A DNA stretch of 64,000 nt from Pictodentalium vernedei (Eukaryota > Mollusca > Scaphopoda > Dentaliida > Dentaliidae): the NCBI GenBank assembly GCA_031216915.1, contig CM062292.1, positions 10,231,920 to 10,295,919 of the forward strand. The letters are read 5' to 3'. How positions within the stretch are numbered: the stretch's first letter is position 1; the number at the start of each line of letters is the position of its first letter. Position numbers and translations under genes: made by a program. This document shows positions 55,618 through 64,000 of this stretch, piece after piece. Under the pieces are notes generated by a model, which worked only from the letters and a program-made list of their open reading frames with translations, had not been told where the DNA came from and made no database searches.

Positions 55618-55645
55618 AAGGGTCGTGCTCATAAGAAATTTGTTA
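55613..55645 (+). promoter_or_regulatory. Gene 3 core promoter overlapping gene 2's stop codon
   Basis: TATAAAAG at 55613-55620 contains gene 2's TAA. The initiator here is TTATTTG with A at 55645, again 32 nt downstream. ATG at 55679. No AATAAA lies in this junction, unlike the other two. Confidence 0.7.
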
Positions 55646-55678
55646 TTTGTAATCTGACCTTCGAAGAGAGCGGACACA

Positions 55679-56161
55679 ATGCAATCCAGCTGTGCACCAA
55701 AAAATTGGTCAAGAGATTCGGACTCTGATGATTCGTCGGAACTATCAGAAGATATGGAATATGAAGAAGAAGAAGACGAAGAAGAAGACGTTTCTATGAT
55801 GGGAGGTATCGTTCAAAGTGCCTTTGACAAATACCAAAACGATTTTGACAACCTCATGAACAAATATATCGAAGATGGAATGGATAGTGAAGATGCAGTT
55901 GAAACAGCATATAGAGCACTTCAAAAGAATGTTAGAGAAGCCAATAGTGAGAAATACATTCATACACTTGTGTACATTCGAAATTTTTGCAACGACTCAA
56001 TTCACAAGAAAATTCAAGAAACTGCCAAGCGTCTTCGTGAAGAAGAGGATTTTGACTTTGAAGAATCCCAGAAATATGCCTTGGAAAAGCGAAGATTTCT
56101 GTTCGACAACCTTATGACAAACTACTCATTCCGAGTAGATGAAGAAGAAGAAGACGATTAG
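55679..56161 (+). CDS. Gene 3: strongly acidic protein
   Basis: 160 residues. Residues about 12-38 are a Ser/Asp/Glu block (with 'EEEEDEEED'), and the C-terminus ends in another acidic run (EEEEDD). The middle is predicted helical, with 'GGIVQSAFDKYQNDFDNLMN' and a terminal 'KRRFLFDNLMTNYSFRV', giving two 'FDNLM' repeats about 100 residues apart. There is no signal peptide or membrane segment. I do not recognise a family. An acidic partner for the basic gene 4 product, or a histone-chaperone or activator-like role, is conceivable but unsupported. Stop TAG lies 5 bases before gene 4's TATA box. Confidence 0.8.
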   Translation: MQSSCAPKNWSRDSDSDDSSELSEDMEYEEEEDEEEDVSMMGGIVQSAFDKYQNDFDNLMNKYIEDGMDSEDAVETAYRALQKNVREANSEKYIHTLVYIRNFCNDSIHKKIQETAKRLREEEDFDFEESQKYALEKRRFLFDNLMTNYSFRVDEEEEDD

Positions 56162-56166
56162 AAAAG

Positions 56167-56199
56167 TATAAAAGGAGTGTTTGTATAAAAATAAATTCA
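56167..56199 (+). promoter_or_regulatory. Gene 4 core promoter
   Basis: TATAAAAG at 56167-56174, TCATTT initiator with A at 56199, 32 nt downstream. ATG at 56228. Confidence 0.75.
56190..56195 (+). terminator. Candidate polyadenylation signal of gene 3
   Basis: AATAAA 29 nt after gene 3's stop, within gene 4's promoter, as at the gene 1/2 junction. Confidence 0.45.
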
Positions 56200-56227
56200 T
56201 TTCCGTTTTGAACGTCAAAGAGTGAAG

Positions 56228-56989
56228 ATGTCTGTGTCAACAACCGTGCTCAGATTCAAAGATGACTTACATATACAGATCTTCAAGAATGATGCTGGAT
56301 TAAAACTGACTTCCCAGGAACTGACACAAGTGAATCGTGTGGTAAATGCAGCCAAGAGAAAAAATCTAGACATGGATGCTGGTGGAAAGAAACAAAGATG
56401 TGTGGATACTGGCCGATCAGTAAACAAAAGAATAAAGACAGAACTGACTCACAATACAAACAAGAATGAAGTTGCTTCTACAGAAACAAAGAAAGATGTT
56501 TCCACTAAGAACGAAGTTTTTACTGAAGACAAGAAAAAGATGCCAGCTCCCACAAAGAAAGAAGTTTCCACTAAGAACGAAGTTTCTACTGAAGTCAAGA
56601 AAAAGATGCCAACTCCCATAAAGAATGAAGTTACCACTAAGAACGACGTTTCTACTGAAGTTAAGAAAAAGATGCCAGCTCCCATAAAGAATGAAGTTAC
56701 CACTACGAATGAAGTTACTACTGAAGATACGAAGGATGTTTCCACTCAAACCACAAATGAAGTTACTACTAAGAAGACTGAAGTTACTACTATGAAACAG
56801 CTAGAGAAAGAGGAACCAAAAGATGCCAGACAGGAAATTAAAGCAACCAACAAAGCCAAGTTATCAAATGAGAGAATGTGTTTTATCAAGAACCTAGTCA
56901 TGCAATGGGAAGAAGCCCCAACCCACAGGAAGATTAAATGGTTAGCCCATGCAAGAAGAACTTCAAAGAGAAATGCATTGAGAGATTGA
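56228..56989 (+). CDS. Gene 4: Lys/Thr/Glu-rich repeat protein with basic ends
   Basis: 253 residues from ATG 56228. An upstream in-frame GTG exists but the 'gtgaagATG' context and promoter spacing favour this ATG. N-terminal about 1-60: a compact region ending in a bipartite basic stretch (KRK at 43-45, GGKKQR at 52-57) that could be a nuclear signal. Residues about 80-190: low-complexity 22-residue repeats in which K-K-K-M-P-x-P recurs at about 102, 124 and 146, with 'STKNEV' between. The C-terminal 210-253 region has a short helical part and 'RKIKWLAHARRTSKR'. No catalytic motif. The 66-bp DNA repeats imply recent internal expansion. The family is unrecognised, and a nucleic-acid- or chromatin-binding role is only a guess from charge. 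Confidence 0.8.
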   Translation: MSVSTTVLRFKDDLHIQIFKNDAGLKLTSQELTQVNRVVNAAKRKNLDMDAGGKKQRCVDTGRSVNKRIKTELTHNTNKNEVASTETKKDVSTKNEVFTEDKKKMPAPTKKEVSTKNEVSTEVKKKMPTPIKNEVTTKNDVSTEVKKKMPAPIKNEVTTTNEVTTEDTKDVSTQTTNEVTTKKTEVTTMKQLEKEEPKDARQEIKATNKAKLSNERMCFIKNLVMQWEEAPTHRKIKWLAHARRTSKRNALRD

Positions 56990-57001
56990 ATTGTATACTT
57001 G

Positions 57002-57007
57002 AATAAA
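57002..57007 (+). terminator. Polyadenylation signal of gene 4
   Basis: AATAAA 12 nt after the gene 4 stop, followed by GT/T-rich sequence ('ttgttgtttgttttttt'), the usual downstream element. Confidence 0.7.
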
Positions 57008-57052
57008 AATGAAATGTTATATATATTGTTGTTTGTTTTTTTTATCTACTAC

Positions 57053-58435
57053 CCCAACAAAAGTACCCGGATGTAAAGTCCAACAAGTCTCCCCCAATAC
57101 TGAAATGAGTCTAAGAGTCGTTCGAGGAGTCACTCGATCGAGCAATTGCTCTAAGGCTCATTTGCTCGATGAGCTTCGAGTCGTTCGAGCAATTGCTCAT
57201 GGAGCAATTACTCTCTTGGCTCTTTGGCTTATTTGGGGAAAAAGCCCTACTTACGGAATCCCTTTAGGCCCTAGAATCCCTTTTTTCTGACATGAGTCGT
57301 AGAGTCGTTCGAGGAGTCACTCGAACGAGCAGTTGCTCTAAAGCTCAACTTGCTCGATGGACTTCGAGTCGTTCGAGCAGTATGTCGAGTCACTCGATCG
57401 AGCAATTGCTCTAAGGCTCATTTGCTCGATGAGCTTCGAGTCGTTCGAGCAATTGCTCATGGAGCAATTACTCTCTTGGCTCTTTAGCTTATAAGGGATA
57501 TTTGGGATAGGTATGCCTTGTGATATAGGTAATAGTATCCTCAGATAAGTATCGTATAAAAGGTATCCTCGATAGGTATCCTCAAATAATACAATGCCAG
57601 GCCATAGGTATCCTCAAATACTGAAATGAGTCGTTCGAGGAGTCACTCGAACGAGCAATTACTCGATAGCTCATTTGCTCGATGGGTTTAGAGTCGTTCG
57701 AGCAATGACTTATCAGTAACGATACCTTATTGGCTTTGGGACTGCTTTTGTTATACACAAGGGAGATAACCCTGCATACAGATTATGGGAAATCAAGCAA
57801 TCTGATTGGTTATAAATGATATAGACAAACGAAACAACAAGAGTACTTGGAACAGGGTCAGAACTAACAAGAACAGACCAGAAACTGCTAAATATAGTAA
57901 TAATAAGGTAAACTGTTCCAAATAATAGGCTCTTCTACGCTACTGGAGTATACTCTAGAACAAAGGAACATGCCTAGGTAGACATAAACTATTGCATATA
58001 TAGACAGAAGCAGAGAATTCTGAAAGAATTCGAAATAGTAAAAGTTGGGGTGGATTTTGGTGATTTGGAAGGATTGCCGGGTTGTTTGTGGTAATTAGAT
58101 TTACTCTTCTACAATCGAACACACCTTCCGAACATACCCCGTCTTATTGCAGAAACATTGGGTAACATAGCAATCACGTGCTACCATAGAAACCAAGATG
58201 GCGGCCTCCAGTATACAAAATGGACGACGGAAACACGTATCACCCTAACAACACGCGCTGCGCATGCGCACTAACACCACGTATCACTATGGGGATGACG
58301 TCACAACATGGCCGCTCACGCGGGTTACCATGACAACACAACATGGCGCCACTAGGTCACGTGACATGACGTCACTTCCGAGGTCCTGCACCGAGGTCCT
58401 GCAACCTATCCCTCAAAACCACATTACATACTACT
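57053..58435. repeat. Right terminal inverted repeat
   Basis: Mirror of 53181-54567, starting at 'cccaacaaaagtacccgg' and ending CATTACATACTACT. Small differences from the left copy include 'gatgacgtcacaacatgg' here versus 'ccatgtgatgacgtcat' there. It carries the mirrored iterons and promoter-type cluster. Confidence 0.92.
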
Positions 58436-58650
58436 ATCAATCATGCAGTGTGCCGGAGAGGCGGTGACAACATTTCACTCATTTTTTGCCAACCCCTAAT
58501 CTATTTTTACGGTACCGTATACTGATTTACCAGAGTTATGTCCCTTTACTGGATCACGCAGTGTGCCGGTGATGACATTGCACTCATTTGTTGTCAATCC
58601 CTAATCTTTTTTTTACGGTATACTGATTTACCAGAGTTACATGTATGACC
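58436..58650. repeat. Right flank: tandem duplication of ~110 bp
   Basis: 'gcagtgtgccgg', 'gtgacaacatttcactcatt', 'aacccctaatct', 'ctgatttaccagagtta' occurs at about 58445-58555 and again at about 58559-58643. The first part also matches the left flank of the element in inverted orientation. Confidence 0.7.
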
Positions 58651-59140
58651 CCTTGCAAGCTACTTCTAGTCATCTACACATATCATTCTCCTGTAGGAAT
58701 GGTTGCAAAATGAATACGAGAATATGCAATTAAATCTAAAGACAATTAGTGTTATTCTATTTGCTCAGCTAGTCAGCTTTAAAAATAATTTTGGTCACAA
58801 TTACTAATTTCGTAAGTAGAAAACAATGTTGAGGGGTCAGAAACACCACCAGGGACCCCGTTTAAGCTTCAGTTTCATGAGAATTTTCCCTGTGGAGGCT
58901 CCCTGGACCGCACCAATGAGAGGGGGATACCCCCTCTCGTGCTCTCCCGGGCAACGTATTGCGCGTTGCAACCATTACAAATCGATGATCTCTTTTAAGC
59001 CCCCCACCTCCGAATAATATTTTCCTCTGACGCCCCTGATGCACATGTCGATGAGCTATTCTGCGACCCTCGTTACTCAATATGTTAGATGCGTGTGACA
59101 CTGCCACTTATCACCTCCCCCCCCCCCCCCCTCACAGCCG
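58651..59140. other. No supported gene
   Basis: Unremarkable sequence with a C run at about 59117-59130. No domain-bearing ORF. Confidence 0.4.
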
Positions 59141-59250
59141 TAAGTTTTTCATTTTTTCTTCCAAACCAATGCTTATGACACCTCATTGGAACTACCCCAT
59201 TCCAATAAGGGATCATAAGTTGTGATTTGGAAAAGAAAAAGGAATGAAAG
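59140..59250. mobile_element. Core fragment of a family A-like MITE
   Basis: 'cattttttcttccaaacc', 'gcttatgacacctcattgga' mirrored by 'tccaataagggatcataag', 'ggaaaagaaaaaggaatg'. The termini are lost. Confidence 0.5.
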
Positions 59251-59815
59251 GCGACCCATAGGTCCATTGGGTGAAGCTTTGCTTGCATTTTTTATGCTTT
59301 GTTCGATATTAAAAGTGCTTGGTGGAATCTCAACTTCACTCGTGATATAAATACACTCTCCGTGTACCAGGCCCGACGCAAATAGGGTGGGGAGCGGCAA
59401 ACCACCCTCACGCCACATGGTTACCTTTGTCGGAAACTTGGCCTCTTTTTACTGGAATTTATGTGCAAAATGTATATATATATAGGTTTTATAGTCATTT
59501 TCCGTATTTTTAGAAATGTTGTCGGAAAATTTCAAAACTTCCCACCCACATAGAACAAGTCTGGCTTCGGGCCTACCATGTACTATAGTGCATCGAAGGT
59601 GGATTACTACATCTGTACATAATCTGATGACATTTGCTTGGACAATCTATTTTTTGATGTGCACACAAGTTACAAAGCGGGTCTGGCAATAAAGAGCTTA
59701 CAGCGTAACCCGTTAGCAGGTTATGCAACACAACATGGTGGTAACCTACATGTAAAGGAAAATGCATTGTGGTGCTTTTCTGGGTTCTCTGTTTCACAAT
59801 GCCACTCATGCTTTG
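59251..59815. other. No supported gene
   Basis: No recognisable coding or repeat structure. Confidence 0.35.
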
Positions 59816-59816
59816 T

Positions 59817-59935
59817 CTTCACAGAATTTTCGCAAAAAATATACCAACAACTTACGCACGATCTCGCCAAAGCGAGATCGCGCGTTAGTTGTTGGTATTT
59901 ATTTTAACAAAAATTCTGTTGTGAAGTCAACGATA
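59817..59935. repeat. Long inverted repeat around 'cgatctcgccaaagcgagat'
   Basis: 'cttcacagaattttcgc', 'ataccaacaacttacgcacg' and mirror ('cgcgttagttgttggtat', 'aaaaattctgttgtgaag'). The arms are about 55 bp with few mismatches. Confidence 0.65.
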
Positions 59936-60344
59936 ATGTCACTCGATTCATACATGTATTATGTGGGTGTATGTACATGTATTGTGCCTGGCAAAGTTAG
60001 GGCCATTTTCCAGGTGGGCTATACCTGTTAGGCAAAAAAAAATAAATGATTGGTTTCTCAGACATTTTTTTTTATAGATTCAATGAGGGAGGGGGGACTT
60101 TATTTTTATTTTTTATTTCTGATAACCATGGATGTCATTATGTAATTCCAGCCGGAGGCATCCCGAGTGCCAGGTTTGACATGCAAGAGCACTATTTTGT
60201 GTTCTTAAATCAGTTTATTATCATAATTTTAAAAATAAAACTGTCCTCTAAAAACAAACTGAAGGTACTAAAGTTCAAAGGCTTAATTTCTTTTGATGCT
60301 CTTCATATTATCTTTAAAGAAAAGTTATTTAATCTACTGGTATG

Positions 60345-60490
60345 GGGATTTTCCTTTTTACAATTTATGGGAGAGTGCTATAGGCACTTTCCCATAAATT
60401 GTAACAAGGCAAATTCTATGGGGAATTGCCTCATTACAATTTATGAGAGATTGCTGTAGGCACCTTCCCATAAATTGCAATGAGGCAAAA
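60345..60490. repeat. Two adjacent family C-type hairpins
   Basis: 'acaatttatgggagagtgct', 'aggcactttcccataaattg', then 'attacaatttatgagagatt', 'aggcaccttcccataaattg'. These are duplicated cores of family C without its TTAA ends. Confidence 0.6.
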
Positions 60491-60729
60491 CCCCATAGAG
60501 GCAAACATATTGCAGACACAAATAAATAAATATTCATCAATCAAAAAACGTAAACTGCTTTGAGTCTCCTGAGTTTGTACTAATATTAGAAGACAGTGAA
60601 AGGCATAAAAATGCCCAATGAGGGGGTTCAAATTCAATGAGGGAGTATCTGAGAAACAAACCACTTTTTGTGGCCTTAGCTTAACTTATTCACAATACAC
60701 TCCCGAAAATTGCTAAGCATAAAATAAAC

Positions 60730-61905
60730 ACATTTTATTCTTGAACCTAATGTTGCTTTTAATAAGACAATGAAAGTTCTGTTTTTCAAATTTTATAAAT
60801 TTTTGCTAGGCCTATTATTCGTTCATCATGAAGACGCCTTGACGCCACTCGACGATCATGGACAAGAATTTCAGGTTCAATCTGAGGTACACCTTTCAGC
60901 ATGGTAGGAGCGTTAATATATACATCCTTGTTACAAAATAAATCTTGAACCATTATGCCTGTCTGTCATGAATCATGATTTGATGAAACTTTTGAAAAAT
61001 ATTGCTCACTATTTCTGTATAACTCGAAGCGTTCAATTATTTACCGATCACTTGTGGAACTACATGTACCACAACTGTCACAAACATATGACACCAATCC
61101 ACACGGTGTGACACCAGTCATAGTCTTAAATGTATTGCAGTGCTTGCATGTCGAAAATGTGGTGGGTTGTGCATTAACTTTCTCATGTTTATGTATGGGA
61201 ATTTCTGTTGCATTCAAAACTACCGGAGTGTCTCCAAATTTTTGTTTATTAAAAGTCCCTTGTAATGTTCACCTCCACATTTTCTTTGCTTGGCCAAATA
61301 TGATATCCAGCTTTTTGGTCTGAAAATATGGTAAATTTATCCAGGTCACTATACGTTTACATACTGTTGATTTGCTTATATGGAACTATATACTGAGAAA
61401 TGTGACTTCCACGCCTGAGCGTAATTTCCTGAGAACTAAAAAAAAGTTGATCATTTGGTGGGAACAAAGAACAACCTTCACTGCGTTCAGCAAAAGAACA
61501 GAAATGTTCACAGTTATTGAATCCTGTGAAGTAAGAGATGGCCCTGCCATCATTCTCATAGCGATCAATGGAACATGCACTATTTCTGTCAGTAAGTAGT
61601 TCACACTGTACTGATGCCGAAACTGAATTTTCCATGTGGTCACATGTATGTATCAATTCCTTTTGGCACAACCACTTCCACCTCATTTCCCAACATTGAC
61701 ATCCGCATATGCTAATAAACAAGTACTCGTCTGCCTGTCATCTTCAAATTTCAACTTCTTTGAGACTCGCTGCTGTCTACAAACAGCTGAAGGAGACAAT
61801 GGCCTTTTGAAAAGAAATTTTGTTGGAATGGCTGTTGAATTAAATCGTTTTCTGGTTCCTAAAAAGACAAATAAATACAAAACATCAAGAGCGAATTACC
61901 ACTGA
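60730..61905 (-). pseudogene. Decayed DDE_4 (IS5/Harbinger-related, ISL2EU-type) transposase
   Basis: Reading the minus strand from about 61900 down in shifting frames gives recognisable blocks in family order: a linker ('FLFKRPLSPSAVCRQQR'), 'YFTGFNNCEHFCSF', 'ISKSTVCKRIVTWINL', 'YFQTKKL', then 'FGDTPVVLNATEIPI', 'STCKHCNTFKTMTGVTPCG', 'LVSYVCDSCG', 'STSDR-stop-IIE' and finally 'VQDLFCNKDVYINAPTMLKG', 'DRRVASRRLHDERIIGLAK'. The first catalytic Asp, normally before '-x-T-E', is Asn here. Stops (for example after STSDR) and at least three frame changes show that it is inactive. The usual N-terminal zinc-binding domain and element ends were not identified. Confidence 0.75.
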
Positions 61906-62270
61906 CTGCCCCTCCCTCTCCCCACAATGCAACACCACTAATAATTTCCAACCTCCTCACCTTCCCTCAGGCTGCTCGAGAATATTTGTCAGAGCCTCAG
62001 AAGTTGAACTCAAATTCGGGGTGGGGGTAGTGGGCTGATCTCTTAACAATGGGAGGATGCCTCATTCCCATACCCCCCCCCCTGTCCCAGCCCCAGGACG
62101 TCTGGATATTCCTGCAGGATTCCATCTCACTCCTCTGGAAAACTTGGATCCCCCCAGACAATGGGATCCTCCCCTCCCTAAGTTGGTTCTTGGCTCCGCC
62201 ACTGGTACCCAGAACAAATAGCCGTGTGGGTTAAAATTGTTTTGTTCACCTTTCCCAAATGCACAATGAC
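61906..62270. other. No supported gene
   Basis: C-rich patches (62072-62083). No element end or coding signal. Confidence 0.35.
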
Positions 62271-62661
62271 TTAACCCTTTACTCACCCAACGTAACGACC
62301 AAAATCCTACCGAGACCACTGGTACCTTGAATGCGTTTGATGTGATAGTATTTCGTTTGATTGCAGAGCTTAACCAAGGAATTTTTCCAAAATTGTTGCG
62401 AGAGTGAAAAATAGGTCTCGCTATATCAAAGTTGTGCAACCTCTGTATAACGCTTAACCTGAGAGATCGCTCCTGCAATTTTGGCAGGCCTGTTTTAATT
62501 TTTTGTCTCAAAAACAAAGCTTATGACCCCTCATTGGAACGAGCTGAGCTCGTTCCAATGAGGGGTCATACGCTATGTTTTTGAGAAAATTTTTGGTTAT
62601 TCAAGAATTTTCTTTGCAAGTGTCATCAGCTATTCGCGTTGGGTAAATCGTAAAGGGTTAA
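62271..62661. mobile_element. TTAA-bounded palindromic MITE, family A (copy 6, enlarged)
   Basis: TTAA-CCCTTTACTCACCCAACG and CGTAAAGGG-TTAA. The core is 'cttatgacccctcattggaa' mirrored around 'cgagctgagctcg'. About 150 bp of foreign sequence (about 62310-62490) sits in the left arm, replacing the 'aaaatcggccagcgct' segment. Confidence 0.75.
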
Positions 62662-62934
62662 AAGGAATTCAAAAATCAAAATATAGATAGACACTGGGGT
62701 GGGGGGGGGGGGGGCAAATCCCCAAAACAGGCGGTGAAACACTTTCATCGTTTCAGGCCGTTTCTGTAATTCGGCACATCGCAGATAAGACTTAGTTGAG
62801 AACTTCACCTTTCATAAAAATACGATCTGCATTCAAAAACAACGATGTTTGGCTGTAATTTGTGAGGCTGAACAGCCGACCATTTGTTGTTATCTTGGCA
62901 TATTCTTGTTCTATTTATAATCGTCAGCTAGATG

Positions 62935-63420
62935 GGGTACGGTACCCGTCCTTTGGACAGGAAGTGAAAAATATTTTTTTAAATATATATCCTGATATTT
63001 ATCTCGGGTAAATTTACCCCCCCCCCCCCCCCCCCCCCCCATGTCTGTCCCAGTAACCCAAGGATCACGCATGCCGAATTTCATCCAAATCCATGCAGAG
63101 GGAAGTGAAAAAAAGTTTTTTTAAATATATATCCTAATATTTATCCCGGATAAATTTACCCCCCCCCCCCAAAGCCCCCCCCCCCCCCCCCCCCTATGTC
63201 CGTCTCAGTGATCCAAGGATCACGCTGGCCGAATTTCATCCAAATCCATGCAGCGGTAAAAAAATTTTTTAATATATATCCTGATATTTATCCCCGGTAA
63301 ATTTAAACCCCCCTATGTCCGTCCTAGTGACCCAAGGATCACTCATGCCGAATTTCATTCGAATCCATGCAGCGGTTTTTGCGTGATGAGAGGACATACA
63401 GGCAGACAGACAAACAAACA
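62935..63420. repeat. Three ~150-bp tandem units with poly(C)
   Basis: 'taaatatatatcctgatatt', 'gggtaaatttaccccc', 'gtgacccaaggatcac'-type text and 'gccgaatttcatccaaatcc' recur near 62975, 63120 and 63265. The last unit ends in 'ggcagacagacaaacaaaca', a style typical of retrotransposon 3' ends in invertebrates (from memory). Confidence 0.65.
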
Positions 63421-64000
63421 GATTCTATTGCTTTCAATTTCATAGTGTAGACTATAGATTATTGTTTGCAGAATGTAGGTCACCAATGAACGTTCTGCAA
63501 TGATGCAGCTCTGCTACACTTACAGTGTTGGGCACGGCATCTATCACTCGCCTACGAAGCAAAATAAGTTCAAAATAACACCTTTAAAACATATTGTCAA
63601 ATAAGAAATTACTTTTTTTATTAATATTTGACCACCTGGATCAATAATTGCTATTCATAATTTAATTACTGGTGATTGACTGTGTGACCGAATAATTCCA
63701 GCTGCACTGAAACCTGTGTTCTGCAAATCGACCTTCACTAGTTTCAGTTTCAATAACAACTTTCCAACAGTGTAATTAGTATTACAATAACTTACTGTTA
63801 AATATCTCTGTCAAACCTCACAAAGTGCACGAGTCCAGCCACTCACAACCCGATGCAATGACCACTGACCAGTCTCAACTGCAACATCTAACGCACACAT
63901 TTTAACGTTTCACTTCAACATCAAAACAGACGACGTATAATACCCGTATCACGCATGCGCCATAAATCAAGGAAAAAAATTTGGTTCCCAGGAATCCTCA
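63421..64000. other. No supported gene
   Basis: Unique AT-rich sequence to the window end. No ORF with recognisable features. Confidence 0.35.

Larger units (their letters stand above)
53181..58435 (+). mobile_element. Four-gene, virus-like mobile element with ~1.39-kb terminal inverted repeats
   Basis: Two inverted repeats (53181-54567 and 57053-58435, near identical by eye) enclose about 2.5 kb holding four intact same-strand genes with virus-like packing. The termini read 5'-AGTAGTATGTAATG and its mirror. The six bases outside are ATCATG (left) and ATCAAT (right), so a 4-6-bp target duplication is possible but not clean. No transposase, integrase, polymerase, protease or capsid gene is visible, so the unit cannot move or replicate with its own recognisable enzymes. 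Long inverted repeats, 5'-AG ends, possible 6-bp duplication and small virus-like genes bring Polinton/adintovirus-type elements to mind, but the core genes of that group are missing. All four frames are open, which suggests recent arrival or selection. It could also be a satellite or internally deleted derivative of a larger DNA virus-like element. Confidence 0.85.

Noticed and set aside
54785-56749. Antisense ORFs over genes 1-4
   Set aside because: They are shadows of the plus-strand genes. There are no TATA boxes in that orientation, and composition follows the complement of the coding strand.
53181-58435. Calling the element a Polinton or a named virus
   Set aside because: None of the defining genes (protein-primed polymerase, integrase, capsid, packaging ATPase) is visible. 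Only the end structure and small-gene style are similar.

Overview
The window is eukaryotic, intergenic and repeat-dominated. It looks like a marine invertebrate. A mollusc is my low-confidence guess, from the tRNA/5S-headed SINEs, the 'AGCTCACCTGA' hairpin elements, the 'gggagacatat' elements and the many long poly(C/G) runs. I see no convincing host protein-coding gene. Almost all long open frames come from tandem arrays whose period is a multiple of 3.

Layout: a 143-bp tandem array (1-2330); a zone rich in palindromic TTAA-bounded MITEs and hairpins (2.6-9 kb); an element with nuclear-receptor-like half-sites (9.08-12.97 kb) into which a second element is inserted (9.59-11.81 kb); SINEs and MITEs, several nested (13-17 kb); a 48-bp minisatellite (17.17-20.25 kb); a 51/54-bp minisatellite (20.66-30.0 kb); SINEs and LINE tails (30.7-36 kb); hairpins and sparse sequence (36-40.5 kb); a 45-47-bp minisatellite carrying an octamer motif in nearly every unit (40.6-43.75 kb); sparse sequence (43.8-48.9 kb); a roughly 165-bp tandem array (48.9-50.17 kb); a three-level nested insertion (50.49-51.56 kb); a GGTTC fold-back (51.94-52.45 kb); the main object of interest (53.18-58.44 kb); and decayed transposon remains to the end, including a recognisable DDE_4/ISL2EU-type transposase pseudogene (60.7-61.9 kb, minus strand).

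The main object is a 5.26-kb unit with two almost identical inverted terminal repeats of about 1.39 kb. Between them lie four intact, intronless, same-strand genes packed like a virus genome. Each gene has its own TATAAAA box. A T-Y-A-T-T-T initiator adenine lies exactly 32 nt after the TATA box in all four, and the ATG follows 29-34 nt later. Twice the stop codon of one gene lies inside the TATA box of the next. Genes 1 and 2 are paralogous small zinc-finger proteins with a shared C-terminal domain that ends in a basic-then-hydrophobic (GGFL-type) tail. Gene 3 is very acidic. Gene 4 is Lys-rich with 22-residue repeats. No transposase, integrase, polymerase or capsid gene is recognisable, so it is either a non-autonomous/satellite mobile element or a remnant or derivative of a DNA virus-like element. 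Its inverted repeats carry palindromic iterons near the genes and a cluster of host-type promoter motifs (CRE, E-box, NRF1-like, YY1-like) near the outer ends.
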